From: SZAS-79 sp964599095
Lineage (GTDB): Bacteria > Pseudomonadota > Gammaproteobacteria > Burkholderiales > SG8-39
Assembly: GCA_964599095.1 (NCBI GenBank)
Contig: CAZREB010000012.1
Coordinates: 62,001 to 126,000 of the forward strand
Length of the DNA stretch: 64,000 bases
Direction: 5' to 3'
This document shows positions 1 through 7,345 of the stretch, in pieces; within the stretch, counting starts at the first letter, position 1, and every line of letters begins with the position of its first letter. The position numbers were made by a program, and so were the translations under genes. The notes beneath the pieces were generated by a model, which made no database searches, was not told the DNA's origin, and saw nothing but the letters and a program-made list of their open reading frames with translations.

Positions 1-2
1 GG

Positions 3-284
3 CAGGCGGTGCTTGCGCACCCCGGCCGCTACTCGCTTTCTTCCGGCGCGCTCGGCGACCTGATGAATGAATTCCGCACCGCCGGCGGTGTCGCGATCGA
101 AGTCATCACCGGGAGCCACTCGCGCGACCAGTACGGGATGTTTGCCGAGATCGCGAGGGATCTGGGCTTCCTCGCCTCGCGGGGATCGGATTTTCATGCG
201 CCCGGCGAGGGCTATGCCGATTTCGGGAAGCTGCCGCACCTGGTCAAAGGCCTGACGCCGGTCTGGCACGACTGGCCGCTCTGA
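3..284 (+). CDS. rnm: PHP-domain phosphoesterase, RNase AM / nucleoside bisphosphatase (C-terminal part)
   Basis: Only the last ~93 codons are present; the gene begins before the window. The visible part carries two metal-ligand motifs of the PHP fold as found in the YciV/TrpH/RNase AM family: AHPGRY close to the left edge and GSDFHAPGE about two thirds along. Family members remove the 3'-phosphate from 3',5'-nucleoside bisphosphates and trim RNA 5' ends in the cytoplasm. The stop codon lies three bases before the next start, so it is probably co-transcribed with the YciO-like gene. The same yciV-yciO pairing occurs in E. coli, which supports the identification. Family is certain; the exact enzyme activity is inferred from the family. 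Confidence 0.85.
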   Translation, partial: QAVLAHPGRYSLSSGALGDLMNEFRTAGGVAIEVITGSHSRDQYGMFAEIARDLGFLASRGSDFHAPGEGYADFGKLPHLVKGLTPVWHDWPL

Positions 285-287
285 GCG

Positions 288-923
288 ATGGCGCAGTTCT
301 TCAGCGTCCATGCGACGCACCCGCAGGCGCGGCTGGTTCGCCAGGCGGCCGAAATCGTGCGCAACGGCGGCCTGATCGCCTACCCGACGGACTCCTGCTA
401 CGCGCTCGGCTGCCACATCGGCGACAAGGACGCGATGGACCGGATGCGCCGCGTGCGCGGGGTCGACGACAGGCACCACCTGACGCTGATGTGCCGGGAC
501 CTGTCGGAAATCGCCACCTACGCGATCGTCGACAACGTGCAGTACCGGCTGCTGAAGGCGGCGACACCGGGTAGCTACACGTTCATCCTGCGCGCCACGC
601 GGGAGGTTCCGCGCCGCCTGATGCATCCGCGCCGCAAGACCATCGGCGTGCGCGTCCCGCAGCACGCGGTGGCGCTTGCGTTGCTGGCCGAGCTGGGCGA
701 ACCGATGCTTTCGGCGACGCTGCTCGTGCCCGGTGACGATGCGCCGATCTCGGAGGGGAGCGACATCCGGGCGCGCCTGGAGCGCCAGATCGACCTGATC
801 CTGGATGCCGGGCACTGCGGCATCGTGCCGAGTACGGTGCTGGACCTGACCGGCGACTCGCCGGTCGTCCTCCGCGAGGGCGGCGGATCGCTCGAAGCGC
901 TCGGTCTCGAATCGGTCGAGTAG
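288..923 (+). CDS. yciO: Sua5/YciO/YrdC-family protein (YciO-like)
   Basis: 211 residues, the length of YciO (about 206) rather than of the shorter TsaC. The YrdC fold is recognisable from the N-terminal GGLIAYPTDSCYALGC stretch, which binds nucleotide and threonine or carbonate, and from the later KTIGVRVPQH segment. Sua5 and TsaC make L-threonylcarbamoyl-AMP for tRNA t6A37; YciO is a paralogue with weak or uncertain activity of this kind, so a direct role in t6A should not be assumed. It starts 4 bases after the stop of the PHP nuclease gene. An alternative is a true TsaC, which cannot be excluded because no other copy is visible here. Confidence 0.8.
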   Translation: MAQFFSVHATHPQARLVRQAAEIVRNGGLIAYPTDSCYALGCHIGDKDAMDRMRRVRGVDDRHHLTLMCRDLSEIATYAIVDNVQYRLLKAATPGSYTFILRATREVPRRLMHPRRKTIGVRVPQHAVALALLAELGEPMLSATLLVPGDDAPISEGSDIRARLERQIDLILDAGHCGIVPSTVLDLTGDSPVVLREGGGSLEALGLESVE

Positions 924-957
924 AGTCGCTGCACGGCGCGGGGCGCCGGGCCGCATC

Positions 958-966
958 TGCTAAAAT
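958..966 (+). promoter_or_regulatory. Possible extended -10 promoter for the M50 protease gene
   Basis: TGC followed directly by TAAAAT forms an extended -10 element 26 bases before the ATG at 993. I could not find a convincing -35 hexamer at 16-18 bases, so this is a weak call based on the extended -10 and its position in the only gap (924-992) upstream of the gene. Confidence 0.3.
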
Positions 967-992
967 CGCGACCCAAAGCTCCTCCCGCGGCG

Positions 993-1646
993 ATGGAAAT
1001 CAATCAACTCATACAGACCATTGCCCTCTACGCGCTGCCCGTGTTGTTCGCGATCACGCTGCACGAGGCGGCGCACGGCTACGTGGCGCGCCATTTCGGC
1101 GACATGACGGCGTTTGCCGAGCGGCGCGTCAGTCTGAACCCGATGCGCCACGTCGACCTGGTGGGCACGGTCCTCGTGCCGCTGGCGATCCTGCTCGCGT
1201 CGGGCGGCCGGTTCCTGTTCGGCTGGGCGAAGCCGGTGCCGGTCAACTACTCGGCATTGCGCAAGCCCAAGCAGCACATGGCGTGGGTGGCCGCGGCCGG
1301 GCCGGCGGCCAATCTCGTCATGGCGATCGGCTGGGCGCTGATGCTGAAGGCGGGAATGGTCCTGCCCGAAACCGCCTACACCGAGCCCCTGGTGCGCATG
1401 TCGGAAGCGGGCGTGCGCGTGAACCTGATCTTCATGTTCCTGAACCTGCTGCCGATCCTGCCGCTCGACGGCGGGCGGATCCTCGCGAGCCTGCTGCCCA
1501 ACCGCGTGTCCTGGCATTACGCGAAGCTCGAGCCCCTGGGCCTCCCGGTGCTGCTGGTGCTCGTCGTGACCAACATGCTCGACGCGCTGCTCGGGCCGCT
1601 GCTCGTGTTCTCCGAATCGCTGATCCACGCGTTCGTATTCTTCTAA
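993..1646 (+). CDS. Site-2 protease family (M50) membrane metalloprotease
   Basis: 217-residue, very hydrophobic protein with a zinc-protease signature: HEAAH at residues 24-28 gives two histidine ligands and the catalytic glutamate, and LDGG around residues 158-161 supplies the third ligand (Asp159). An N-P-M-R-H-x-D motif at 49-54 is typical of the small S2P-like M50B proteins found next to trpS in betaproteobacteria. It lacks the PDZ domains of RseP, which is encoded separately at about 38.6 kb. Its substrate is unknown. It probably cleaves transmembrane helices within the inner membrane. trpS begins 7 bases after the stop. Confidence 0.85.
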   Translation: MEINQLIQTIALYALPVLFAITLHEAAHGYVARHFGDMTAFAERRVSLNPMRHVDLVGTVLVPLAILLASGGRFLFGWAKPVPVNYSALRKPKQHMAWVAAAGPAANLVMAIGWALMLKAGMVLPETAYTEPLVRMSEAGVRVNLIFMFLNLLPILPLDGGRILASLLPNRVSWHYAKLEPLGLPVLLVLVVTNMLDALLGPLLVFSESLIHAFVFF

Positions 1647-1653
1647 GGCCGCC

Positions 1654-2856
1654 ATGTACGAACCCCGAGTCCTGTCCGGAATGCGCCCGACCGGTGCGCT
1701 GCACCTTGGCCACTATCACGGCGTATTGAAGAACTGGGCCAGGCTCCAGACCGAATACCCGTGCCTGTTCTTCGTGGCCGACTGGCACGCGCTGACGACC
1801 AATTACGACGAAACCGGGTCGATCGAGCAGAACACCTGGGACATGGTCGTCGACTGGCTGGCCGCGGGCGTCGACCCGGCGCAGGCCACGCTTTTCATCC
1901 AGTCGCAGGTGCCCGAGCACGCCGAACTGCACCTGCTGCTGTCGATGATCACGCCGCTGGGCTGGCTCGAGCGAGTGCCGACCTACAAGGACCAGCAGGA
2001 GAAGCTCACGCACAAGGACCTGTCGACCTACGGCTTCCTGGGCTACCCGCTGCTCCAGTCCGCCGACATCCTGATCTATCGCGCGAACATGGTGCCGGTG
2101 GGGGAGGACCAGGTGCCGCACGTCGAATTCACGCGCGAAGTGGCGCGCCGCTTCAACCACCTCTACGGCCGCGAGCCCGGGTTCGAGGACAAGGCCAAGG
2201 CGGCGGTCAAGAAAATGGGCAGCAAGAAGGCGCGGCTGTTCAACGAACTGCGCACCAAGTTCCTCGAACAGGGCGACGAAGACGCGCTCGGCTCGGCGCG
2301 GGTGCTGCTGGAGGAAACCCAGAACCTGCCGCGCGGCGACAGGGAGAGGCTGTTCGGGTGGCTCGAGGGCAGCGGCAAGAAGATCCTCGTCGAGCCCGAT
2401 GCGCTGCTGACCGAAGCATCCCGGCTGCCGGGCCTGGACGGCCAGAAGATGTCGAAATCGTACGGCAACGACATCTCGCTGCGCGAGGACGCGGCCACGG
2501 TGACGAAGAAGATCCGCACGATGCCCACGGACCCGGCGCGCGTGAAGCGCACCGACAAGGGAAACCCCGACGTCTGTCCGGTTTGGCAGTTCCACCTCGT
2601 GTATTCGGACGATGCCCGCAAGGACTGGGTGCGCAAGGGATGCACCTCGGCCGGTATCGGGTGCCTGGACTGCAAGCAACCGGTGATCGACGCGGTGCTG
2701 GCCGAGCAGGCGCCGATGCGCGAGCGGGCGCAGGTATACCTCGACGACCCGACGCTGGTGAAGAACATCATCGCCGACGGCTGCGAAAAGGCGCGCCGGA
2801 TGGCTGCGGAGACGATGCGCGACGTGCGCGAAGCCATGGGCCTCGCGGCGTCCTGA
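1654..2856 (+). CDS. trpS: Tryptophanyl-tRNA synthetase
   Basis: Class I aminoacyl-tRNA synthetase that charges tRNA-Trp. The HIGH-type motif is HLGH at residues 17-20 and KMSKS lies at 265-269. At 400 residues it is the long bacterial form (the E. coli enzyme is about 334); the extra length lies in the middle, around residues 160-240, which are rich in lysine and arginine. It starts with ATG and is followed after a single base by scpA, so the two are probably translated from one message. No truncation or missing motif is seen. Confidence 0.97.
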   Translation: MYEPRVLSGMRPTGALHLGHYHGVLKNWARLQTEYPCLFFVADWHALTTNYDETGSIEQNTWDMVVDWLAAGVDPAQATLFIQSQVPEHAELHLLLSMITPLGWLERVPTYKDQQEKLTHKDLSTYGFLGYPLLQSADILIYRANMVPVGEDQVPHVEFTREVARRFNHLYGREPGFEDKAKAAVKKMGSKKARLFNELRTKFLEQGDEDALGSARVLLEETQNLPRGDRERLFGWLEGSGKKILVEPDALLTEASRLPGLDGQKMSKSYGNDISLREDAATVTKKIRTMPTDPARVKRTDKGNPDVCPVWQFHLVYSDDARKDWVRKGCTSAGIGCLDCKQPVIDAVLAEQAPMRERAQVYLDDPTLVKNIIADGCEKARRMAAETMRDVREAMGLAAS

Positions 2857-2857
2857 G

Positions 2858-3694
2858 ATGACTGCGGCCGCGACCCAGGAGGGCATTGCGCTCGAAGAGA
2901 CCGGCGGGGAAGAGCCTGCGCACGTGGCGAAGATCTACGGCGAGCGCCTCATCCAGCTGCCGCTTGACCTGTATATTCCGCCGGATGCCCTCGAAGTGTT
3001 CCTCGACGCGTTCGAGGGGCCGCTCGACCTGCTGCTGTACCTGATCCGCAAGCAGAACCTCGACGTGCTCGACATCGCGATGGCGCCGCTGACGCGGCAG
3101 TACCTCGAGTACGTCGACGCGGCACGCGCGAAGAACCTCGAACTGGCGGCCGACTACCTGGTCATGGCCGCGATGCTGATCGAGATCAAGTCGCGCATGC
3201 TGCTGCCGCGCCCGCCGTCGGTGGCGGGCGAGGAGGAGGACCCGCGCGCCGAGCTGGTGCGTCGCCTGCTCGAATACGAGCAGATGAAGAAGGCGGCGCG
3301 CATGCTCGACGAGCTGCCGCAGGTGGGCCGCGACGTGGTGGCGATCTCGGTCTGGATCGAGAAGACCGTGGTCGACCGGCTTCCGGACGTGAACCCGCAG
3401 GATCTCGCCGATGCGTGGCGCTCGCTCCTGCATCGCGCGCGCCTTTCGGCGCACCACCACGTGACCAAGGAGCAGCTCTCGGTGCGCGAGCACATGACGA
3501 TCATCCTGCGCAAGCTGAACGAAGAGGGGATACGCGAGTTCACCGAGCTTTTCGAGGTTGCGCAGGGGACGCCGATCCTGGTGGTGACTTTCATAGCGCT
3601 GCTCGAGCTGGCGAGGGAGTCGCTGGTCGAAATCACCCAATCGGAATGCTTTGCCCCGATTTACGTAAAATTGGCCAATGCTCAATCCCACTGA
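2858..3694 (+). CDS. scpA: Segregation and condensation protein A
   Basis: 278-residue kleisin subunit of the Smc-ScpAB condensin, which bridges the Smc head domains and helps chromosome segregation. The N-terminal Smc-binding helices are preceded by the family signature FEGPLDLLLYLI (about residues 53-64) and the conserved LDVLDIAMAPLT segment. The C-terminal winged-helix region is present. The gene overlaps scpB by 17 bases. Its partner smc is in the same window at 19.7 kb, so the full condensin set is encoded here and MukBEF is not expected. Confidence 0.95.
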   Translation: MTAAATQEGIALEETGGEEPAHVAKIYGERLIQLPLDLYIPPDALEVFLDAFEGPLDLLLYLIRKQNLDVLDIAMAPLTRQYLEYVDAARAKNLELAADYLVMAAMLIEIKSRMLLPRPPSVAGEEEDPRAELVRRLLEYEQMKKAARMLDELPQVGRDVVAISVWIEKTVVDRLPDVNPQDLADAWRSLLHRARLSAHHHVTKEQLSVREHMTIILRKLNEEGIREFTELFEVAQGTPILVVTFIALLELARESLVEITQSECFAPIYVKLANAQSH

Positions 3695-4352
3695 AGCCAA
3701 ACGCATCATCGAGGCGGCGCTCCTCGCCTCGCAGGAGCCCGTACCGCTGAACGGGATCCGCCGCCTGTTCGAGGAGGACATCGGCGCGGACACGCTGCGG
3801 CGCCTGCTCGGCGAGCTGCGCGAGGAGTGGTCCGGCCGGGCCGTCGAGCTCGTGAACCTCGCCACCGGCTGGCGCTTCCAGACGCGCCCGGAGTTCCAGA
3901 AATTCGTCGACCGCCTGATTCCCGACAAGGCCCCGAAGTACTCGCGCGCGGTGATGGAGACGCTGGCGATCATCGCCTATCGCCAGCCGGTGACCCGCGG
4001 CGACATCGAAGATATCCGTGGCGTCGCCGTATCGGCGCAAATAATGCAGACACTCGAGAATCGCGGTTGGATCGACGTCGTCGGCCATCGAGAAGCGCCG
4101 GGCCGCCCGGCCCTGTACGCCACTACGAAGTCCTTCCTCGACGACCTTGGCCTGCGCAGCCTGCAGGAATTGCCGCCGCTAGAGGAAGTCGCCAGGACAC
4201 TGCCCCTTGAGACAACGCCCCCCACAGAAGCCGCCGGCGAAGCGCAAGCCGAATCCCGGACCGGGCCCGAGCCGTCGCGCGGGTCCGGGGATGAGCCCGC
4301 CGGTGAAGTCGCGGCCGGCCTCCCCGCTGCGCCCGCCGAGGCGGGCGCCTAG
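3678..4352 (+). CDS. scpB: Segregation and condensation protein B
   Basis: 224 residues with two winged-helix domains; family hallmarks are EAALLASQEPV near the N-terminus and IAYRQPVTRGDIEDIRG around residues 98-114. ScpB dimers bind the middle of ScpA and regulate the Smc ring. The ATG lies inside the end of scpA (17-base overlap), indicating translational coupling. The last ~45 residues are an acidic, proline- and alanine-rich tail with no obvious fold; the DNA encoding this tail also encodes the start of RluB in another frame. Confidence 0.94.
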   Translation: MLNPTEAKRIIEAALLASQEPVPLNGIRRLFEEDIGADTLRRLLGELREEWSGRAVELVNLATGWRFQTRPEFQKFVDRLIPDKAPKYSRAVMETLAIIAYRQPVTRGDIEDIRGVAVSAQIMQTLENRGWIDVVGHREAPGRPALYATTKSFLDDLGLRSLQELPPLEEVARTLPLETTPPTEAAGEAQAESRTGPEPSRGSGDEPAGEVAAGLPAAPAEAGA

Positions 4353-5199
4353 GGCGCCCGGCCGGCCCGTCCCGCCGGAAGAAGGCGCGGGCGTTTCCCG
4401 CACCCAGGCGGGGGTGCATCGGCGTGCCGCGGTCGCGGGGGCCGAGCCGGTCCGCCTGCAGAAGTTGCTGGCCCAGGCGGGATTCGGCTCGCGGCGGGAG
4501 ATCGAGGACTGGATCGAAGGCGGACGGCTGATGCTGAACGGCAAGCTGGCGCAGCTCGGCAATCGTGCCACCCAGCGCGACAGGATAGAGCTGGACGGCA
4601 AGCCGCTTGTGTTCGAGCAGGCCGCGGAAGAGACCCGGGTGCTGGTCTACCACAAGCCCGAGGGCGAGCTGGTTTCGCGCCACGACCCCCAAGGCCGGCC
4701 CACCGTCTTCGCGCACCTGCCGAAGATCAAGGGCGCCAAGTGGATGTCGATCGGGCGCCTGGACTACAACACCAGCGGGCTGCTCCTGTTCACCAATTCC
4801 GGTGAACTGGCCAACGGGATGATGCACCCCCGCTACGGGCTCGAGCGGGAATATGCGGTGCGGGTGTTCGGTGGCCTGACCGACGAGGAAGTGGAACGCC
4901 TTCGGACCGGCGTTATCCTCGACGATGGCAAGGCCGCCTTCGGCAAAGTGGTGCCCGCCGGCGGCGACGGTTCCAACCGGTGGTACCGCGTAAGCCTCAA
5001 GGAGGGGCGCAACCGGGAGGTCCGCCGGCTGATCGAGGCGCTGGGCAAGCAGGTCAGCCGCCTGATGCGCCTGCGGTACGGGCCGGTGACGCTGCCGGAA
5101 GACCTGCGGCCCGGGGAGTGGCGCGAACTCGATCCGGCCGGGGTGGCCGGCCTTTTGCAGGCGCCGGCTGCGTCGAAGGAGGCCGGCCGCACGCCCTGA
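4207..5199 (+). CDS. rluB: 23S rRNA pseudouridine(2605) synthase
   Basis: RsuA-family pseudouridine synthase acting on 23S rRNA. An S4 RNA-binding domain begins at VRLQKLLAQAGFGSRR (about residue 82 from this start), and the catalytic aspartate sits in GRLDYNTSG (Asp186 by this numbering). The start is uncertain: TTG at 4207 gives the longest protein, with a basic proline/arginine-rich tail; ATG at 4291 removes 28 residues; GTG at 4414, preceded by a purine-rich stretch, would remove the overlap with scpB altogether. All choices keep both domains intact. Similar low-complexity tails occur in RluB of other betaproteobacteria. A strong promoter and attenuator follow the stop. Confidence 0.9.
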   Translation: MRQRPPQKPPAKRKPNPGPGPSRRAGPGMSPPVKSRPASPLRPPRRAPRAPGRPVPPEEGAGVSRTQAGVHRRAAVAGAEPVRLQKLLAQAGFGSRREIEDWIEGGRLMLNGKLAQLGNRATQRDRIELDGKPLVFEQAAEETRVLVYHKPEGELVSRHDPQGRPTVFAHLPKIKGAKWMSIGRLDYNTSGLLLFTNSGELANGMMHPRYGLEREYAVRVFGGLTDEEVERLRTGVILDDGKAAFGKVVPAGGDGSNRWYRVSLKEGRNREVRRLIEALGKQVSRLMRLRYGPVTLPEDLRPGEWRELDPAGVAGLLQAPAASKEAGRTP

Positions 5200-5212
5200 C
5201 CCTGCCCGGACG

Positions 5213-5241
5213 TTGTCCGGACGATCAAAATACGTTATACT
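5213..5241 (+). promoter_or_regulatory. Sigma70 promoter of the rimP-nusA-infB operon
   Basis: TTGTCC at 5213-5218 and TATACT at 5236-5241 are separated by exactly 17 bases, both close to consensus. The site lies directly after rluB and about 127 bases before the rimP ATG, so transcription would begin near 5248 and include the hairpin at 5292-5316. Confidence 0.65.
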
Positions 5242-5291
5242 TCCAATGATTTATTGAGCGGGCTGGCGACAGGCCGGGAAGTGCATCTGGG

Positions 5292-5316
5292 AATGGGCTT
5301 TGCGGCCCATTTTTTA
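5292..5316 (+). terminator. Intrinsic terminator in the rimP leader (attenuator candidate)
   Basis: AATGGGC (5292-5298) pairs perfectly with GCCCATT (5305-5311) around a six-base loop, and six T residues run from 5310 to 5315. It lies between the promoter at 5213-5241 and rimP, about 45 bases into the transcript. It could also end read-through from rluB, but its position downstream of a good promoter suggests that expression of the operon is set by termination in the leader. Confidence 0.7.
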
Positions 5317-5367
5317 TTTGCGCGGTGCGAAGGCTGACGTTTTTCTGGGATGCGGGCTGGTTAGGCG

Positions 5368-5802
5368 ATGGGACCCTTGGCAAGCAGAGTGGAGCCGACC
5401 CTTGCGGGTCTGGGCTACGAGCTGGTGGACGCTCAGGCGTCCAACCACGGGCGTTTCCTGCGTATTTTCATCGACAAGCCGGGCGGCATCACGGTGGACG
5501 ACTGCGCCGACGTCAGCCGGCATCTTTCCCGGTTCCTTGCGGTCGAAGGGGTGGATTACGAAAGGCTCGAAGTCTCGTCGCCGGGGCTGGACCGGCCGCT
5601 GCGCAAGCCGGCCGACTTCGCACGGTTCGCCGGTCAGAAGGCGGACGTGAGGATGGCGCAGGCGCGCCCGGACGGGCGCAGGCGGTTCGTCGGCGTGCTG
5701 CAGGGCGTCGACGGGCCGATGTTGTCGATGGAAGTGGATGGCGCCAGGGTTGCGCTTGAACTCGAAGGTGTGGAACGGGCCAGGCTCGTTCCGGACCTGT
5801 AA
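5368..5802 (+). CDS. rimP: Ribosome maturation factor RimP
   Basis: 144-residue cytoplasmic factor needed for maturation of the 30S subunit. The family pattern is clear: a first domain with LGYELVDAQ and FIDKPGGITVDDCA, then the SSPGLDRPL motif linking to a small SH3-like C-terminal barrel. The ATG at 5368 is the first good start after the leader hairpin. nusA follows 20 bases downstream, the conserved order in most bacteria. Nothing unusual in the protein. Confidence 0.95.
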   Translation: MGPLASRVEPTLAGLGYELVDAQASNHGRFLRIFIDKPGGITVDDCADVSRHLSRFLAVEGVDYERLEVSSPGLDRPLRKPADFARFAGQKADVRMAQARPDGRRRFVGVLQGVDGPMLSMEVDGARVALELEGVERARLVPDL

Positions 5803-5822
5803 GCATAGGTGGGAGTGGGAAG

Positions 5823-7343
5823 ATGAGCCGGGAAATTCTGCTGCTGGTGGACGCGCTGGCGCGCGAGAAGAACGTCAATCGGGACACGGTGTTCGCCGCC
5901 CTCGAGATGGCGATCGCTTCGGCGACCAAGAAGCGCTTCACGGACGACGTCGACGTCAGGGTCGCGATCGACCGCAACACGGGCGCCTACGAGGCATTCC
6001 GCCGCTGGCACATCGTGCCGGACGACACCCCGGAATACAACACCGCCCAGATGACTTCGCTCGAGGAGGCGCAGGAGAAGAAGCCCGATGCCCGGATGGA
6101 CGAGTACATCGAGGAGAAGATCGAGGAGGTCCCATTCGGCCGCATCGGCGCACAGACCGCCAAGCAGGTCATCCTGCAGCGGATCCGCGACGCCGAGCGC
6201 GAGCAGATCCTGAACGACTTCCTGTCGCGTGGCGACGAACTGGTCACCGGCACGGTCAAGCGCATGGAGCGCGGCAGCGCGATCGTCGAATCCGGCCGGC
6301 TCGAGGCCTTGCTTCCGCGCGAGCACATGATTCCGAAGGAAAACCTGCGTATCGGCGATCGCGTCCGGGCCTGGGTAATGAAGATCGACCGCTCGGCCCG
6401 GGGCCCGCAGCTGATCCTGTCGCGCACCGCGCCCGAGTTCATCATGAAACTGTTCGAGCTCGAAGTGCCGGAGATCGAGGAAGGCCTGCTCGAGATCAAG
6501 TCGGCCGCCCGCGACCCGGGCGTGCGCGCCAAGATCGCGGTGCACACCAACGACCGCCGGATCGACCCGATCGGGACGTGCGTAGGCATGCGCGGCTCGC
6601 GCGTGCAGGCGGTGACCCAGGAACTGGCCGGCGAGCGCGTGGACATCGTGCTGTGGTCCGCGGACCCCGCGCAGTTCGTGATCGGTGCGCTGGCGCCGGC
6701 CGAAGTGAGCTCGATCGTGGTCGACGAGGAAAAGCACAGCATGGACGTCGTGGTCGACGAGGAGAACCTCGCGATCGCGATCGGGCGCAGCGGGCAGAAC
6801 GTGCGCCTCGCCTCCGAGCTCACCGGCTGGACGCTCAACCTGATGACGCAGGAAGAGTCCGAGAAGAAGCAGCAGGAAGAGGGCCAGAGCATCAAGGACC
6901 TCTTCATGGCGAAGATCGACGTCGACGAGGAAGTCGCCGACATCCTGATCCAGGAGGGATTCTCGACCCTGGAGGAAATTGCCTACGTACCGATCAACGA
7001 GATGCTCGAGATCGACGCGTTCGACGAGGACACGGTGAACGAACTGCGCAGCCGCGCCCGCAATGCGCTGCTGGTGCAGGCGATCGCGAGCGAGGAAAAA
7101 GTCGAGGGGGTGGACCAGAACCTGCTCAAACTCGAGGGGATGGACACCGCGCTGGCGGCCAAGCTGGCCGAGGGCGGCGTGAAGACGCGCGACGACCTCG
7201 CCGACCTGGCGGTGGATGAATTGTCGGAACTGACGGGTATCGAGGAAGAGCGCGCCAAGGGCCTCATCATGGCGGCCCGCGCGCACTGGTTCGCCGACGA
7301 GCCCGCCGCACAGCCGGCGACAGTGCAGAAGGAGGCATCGTAA
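5823..7343 (+). CDS. nusA: Transcription termination/antitermination factor NusA
   Basis: 506 residues with the full proteobacterial domain set: N-terminal RNA-polymerase-binding domain, S1 domain near residues 135-200, two KH domains (the GMRGSRVQ and GRSGQNVR segments), and two C-terminal acidic helix-hairpin-helix repeats (about 360-430 and 435-495). NusA modulates pausing, intrinsic termination and antitermination. Since NusA autoregulates its own operon in E. coli, the hairpin upstream of rimP may be a target. infB starts three bases after the stop. Confidence 0.97.
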   Translation: MSREILLLVDALAREKNVNRDTVFAALEMAIASATKKRFTDDVDVRVAIDRNTGAYEAFRRWHIVPDDTPEYNTAQMTSLEEAQEKKPDARMDEYIEEKIEEVPFGRIGAQTAKQVILQRIRDAEREQILNDFLSRGDELVTGTVKRMERGSAIVESGRLEALLPREHMIPKENLRIGDRVRAWVMKIDRSARGPQLILSRTAPEFIMKLFELEVPEIEEGLLEIKSAARDPGVRAKIAVHTNDRRIDPIGTCVGMRGSRVQAVTQELAGERVDIVLWSADPAQFVIGALAPAEVSSIVVDEEKHSMDVVVDEENLAIAIGRSGQNVRLASELTGWTLNLMTQEESEKKQQEEGQSIKDLFMAKIDVDEEVADILIQEGFSTLEEIAYVPINEMLEIDAFDEDTVNELRSRARNALLVQAIASEEKVEGVDQNLLKLEGMDTALAAKLAEGGVKTRDDLADLAVDELSELTGIEEERAKGLIMAARAHWFADEPAAQPATVQKEAS

Positions 7344-7345
7344 GC

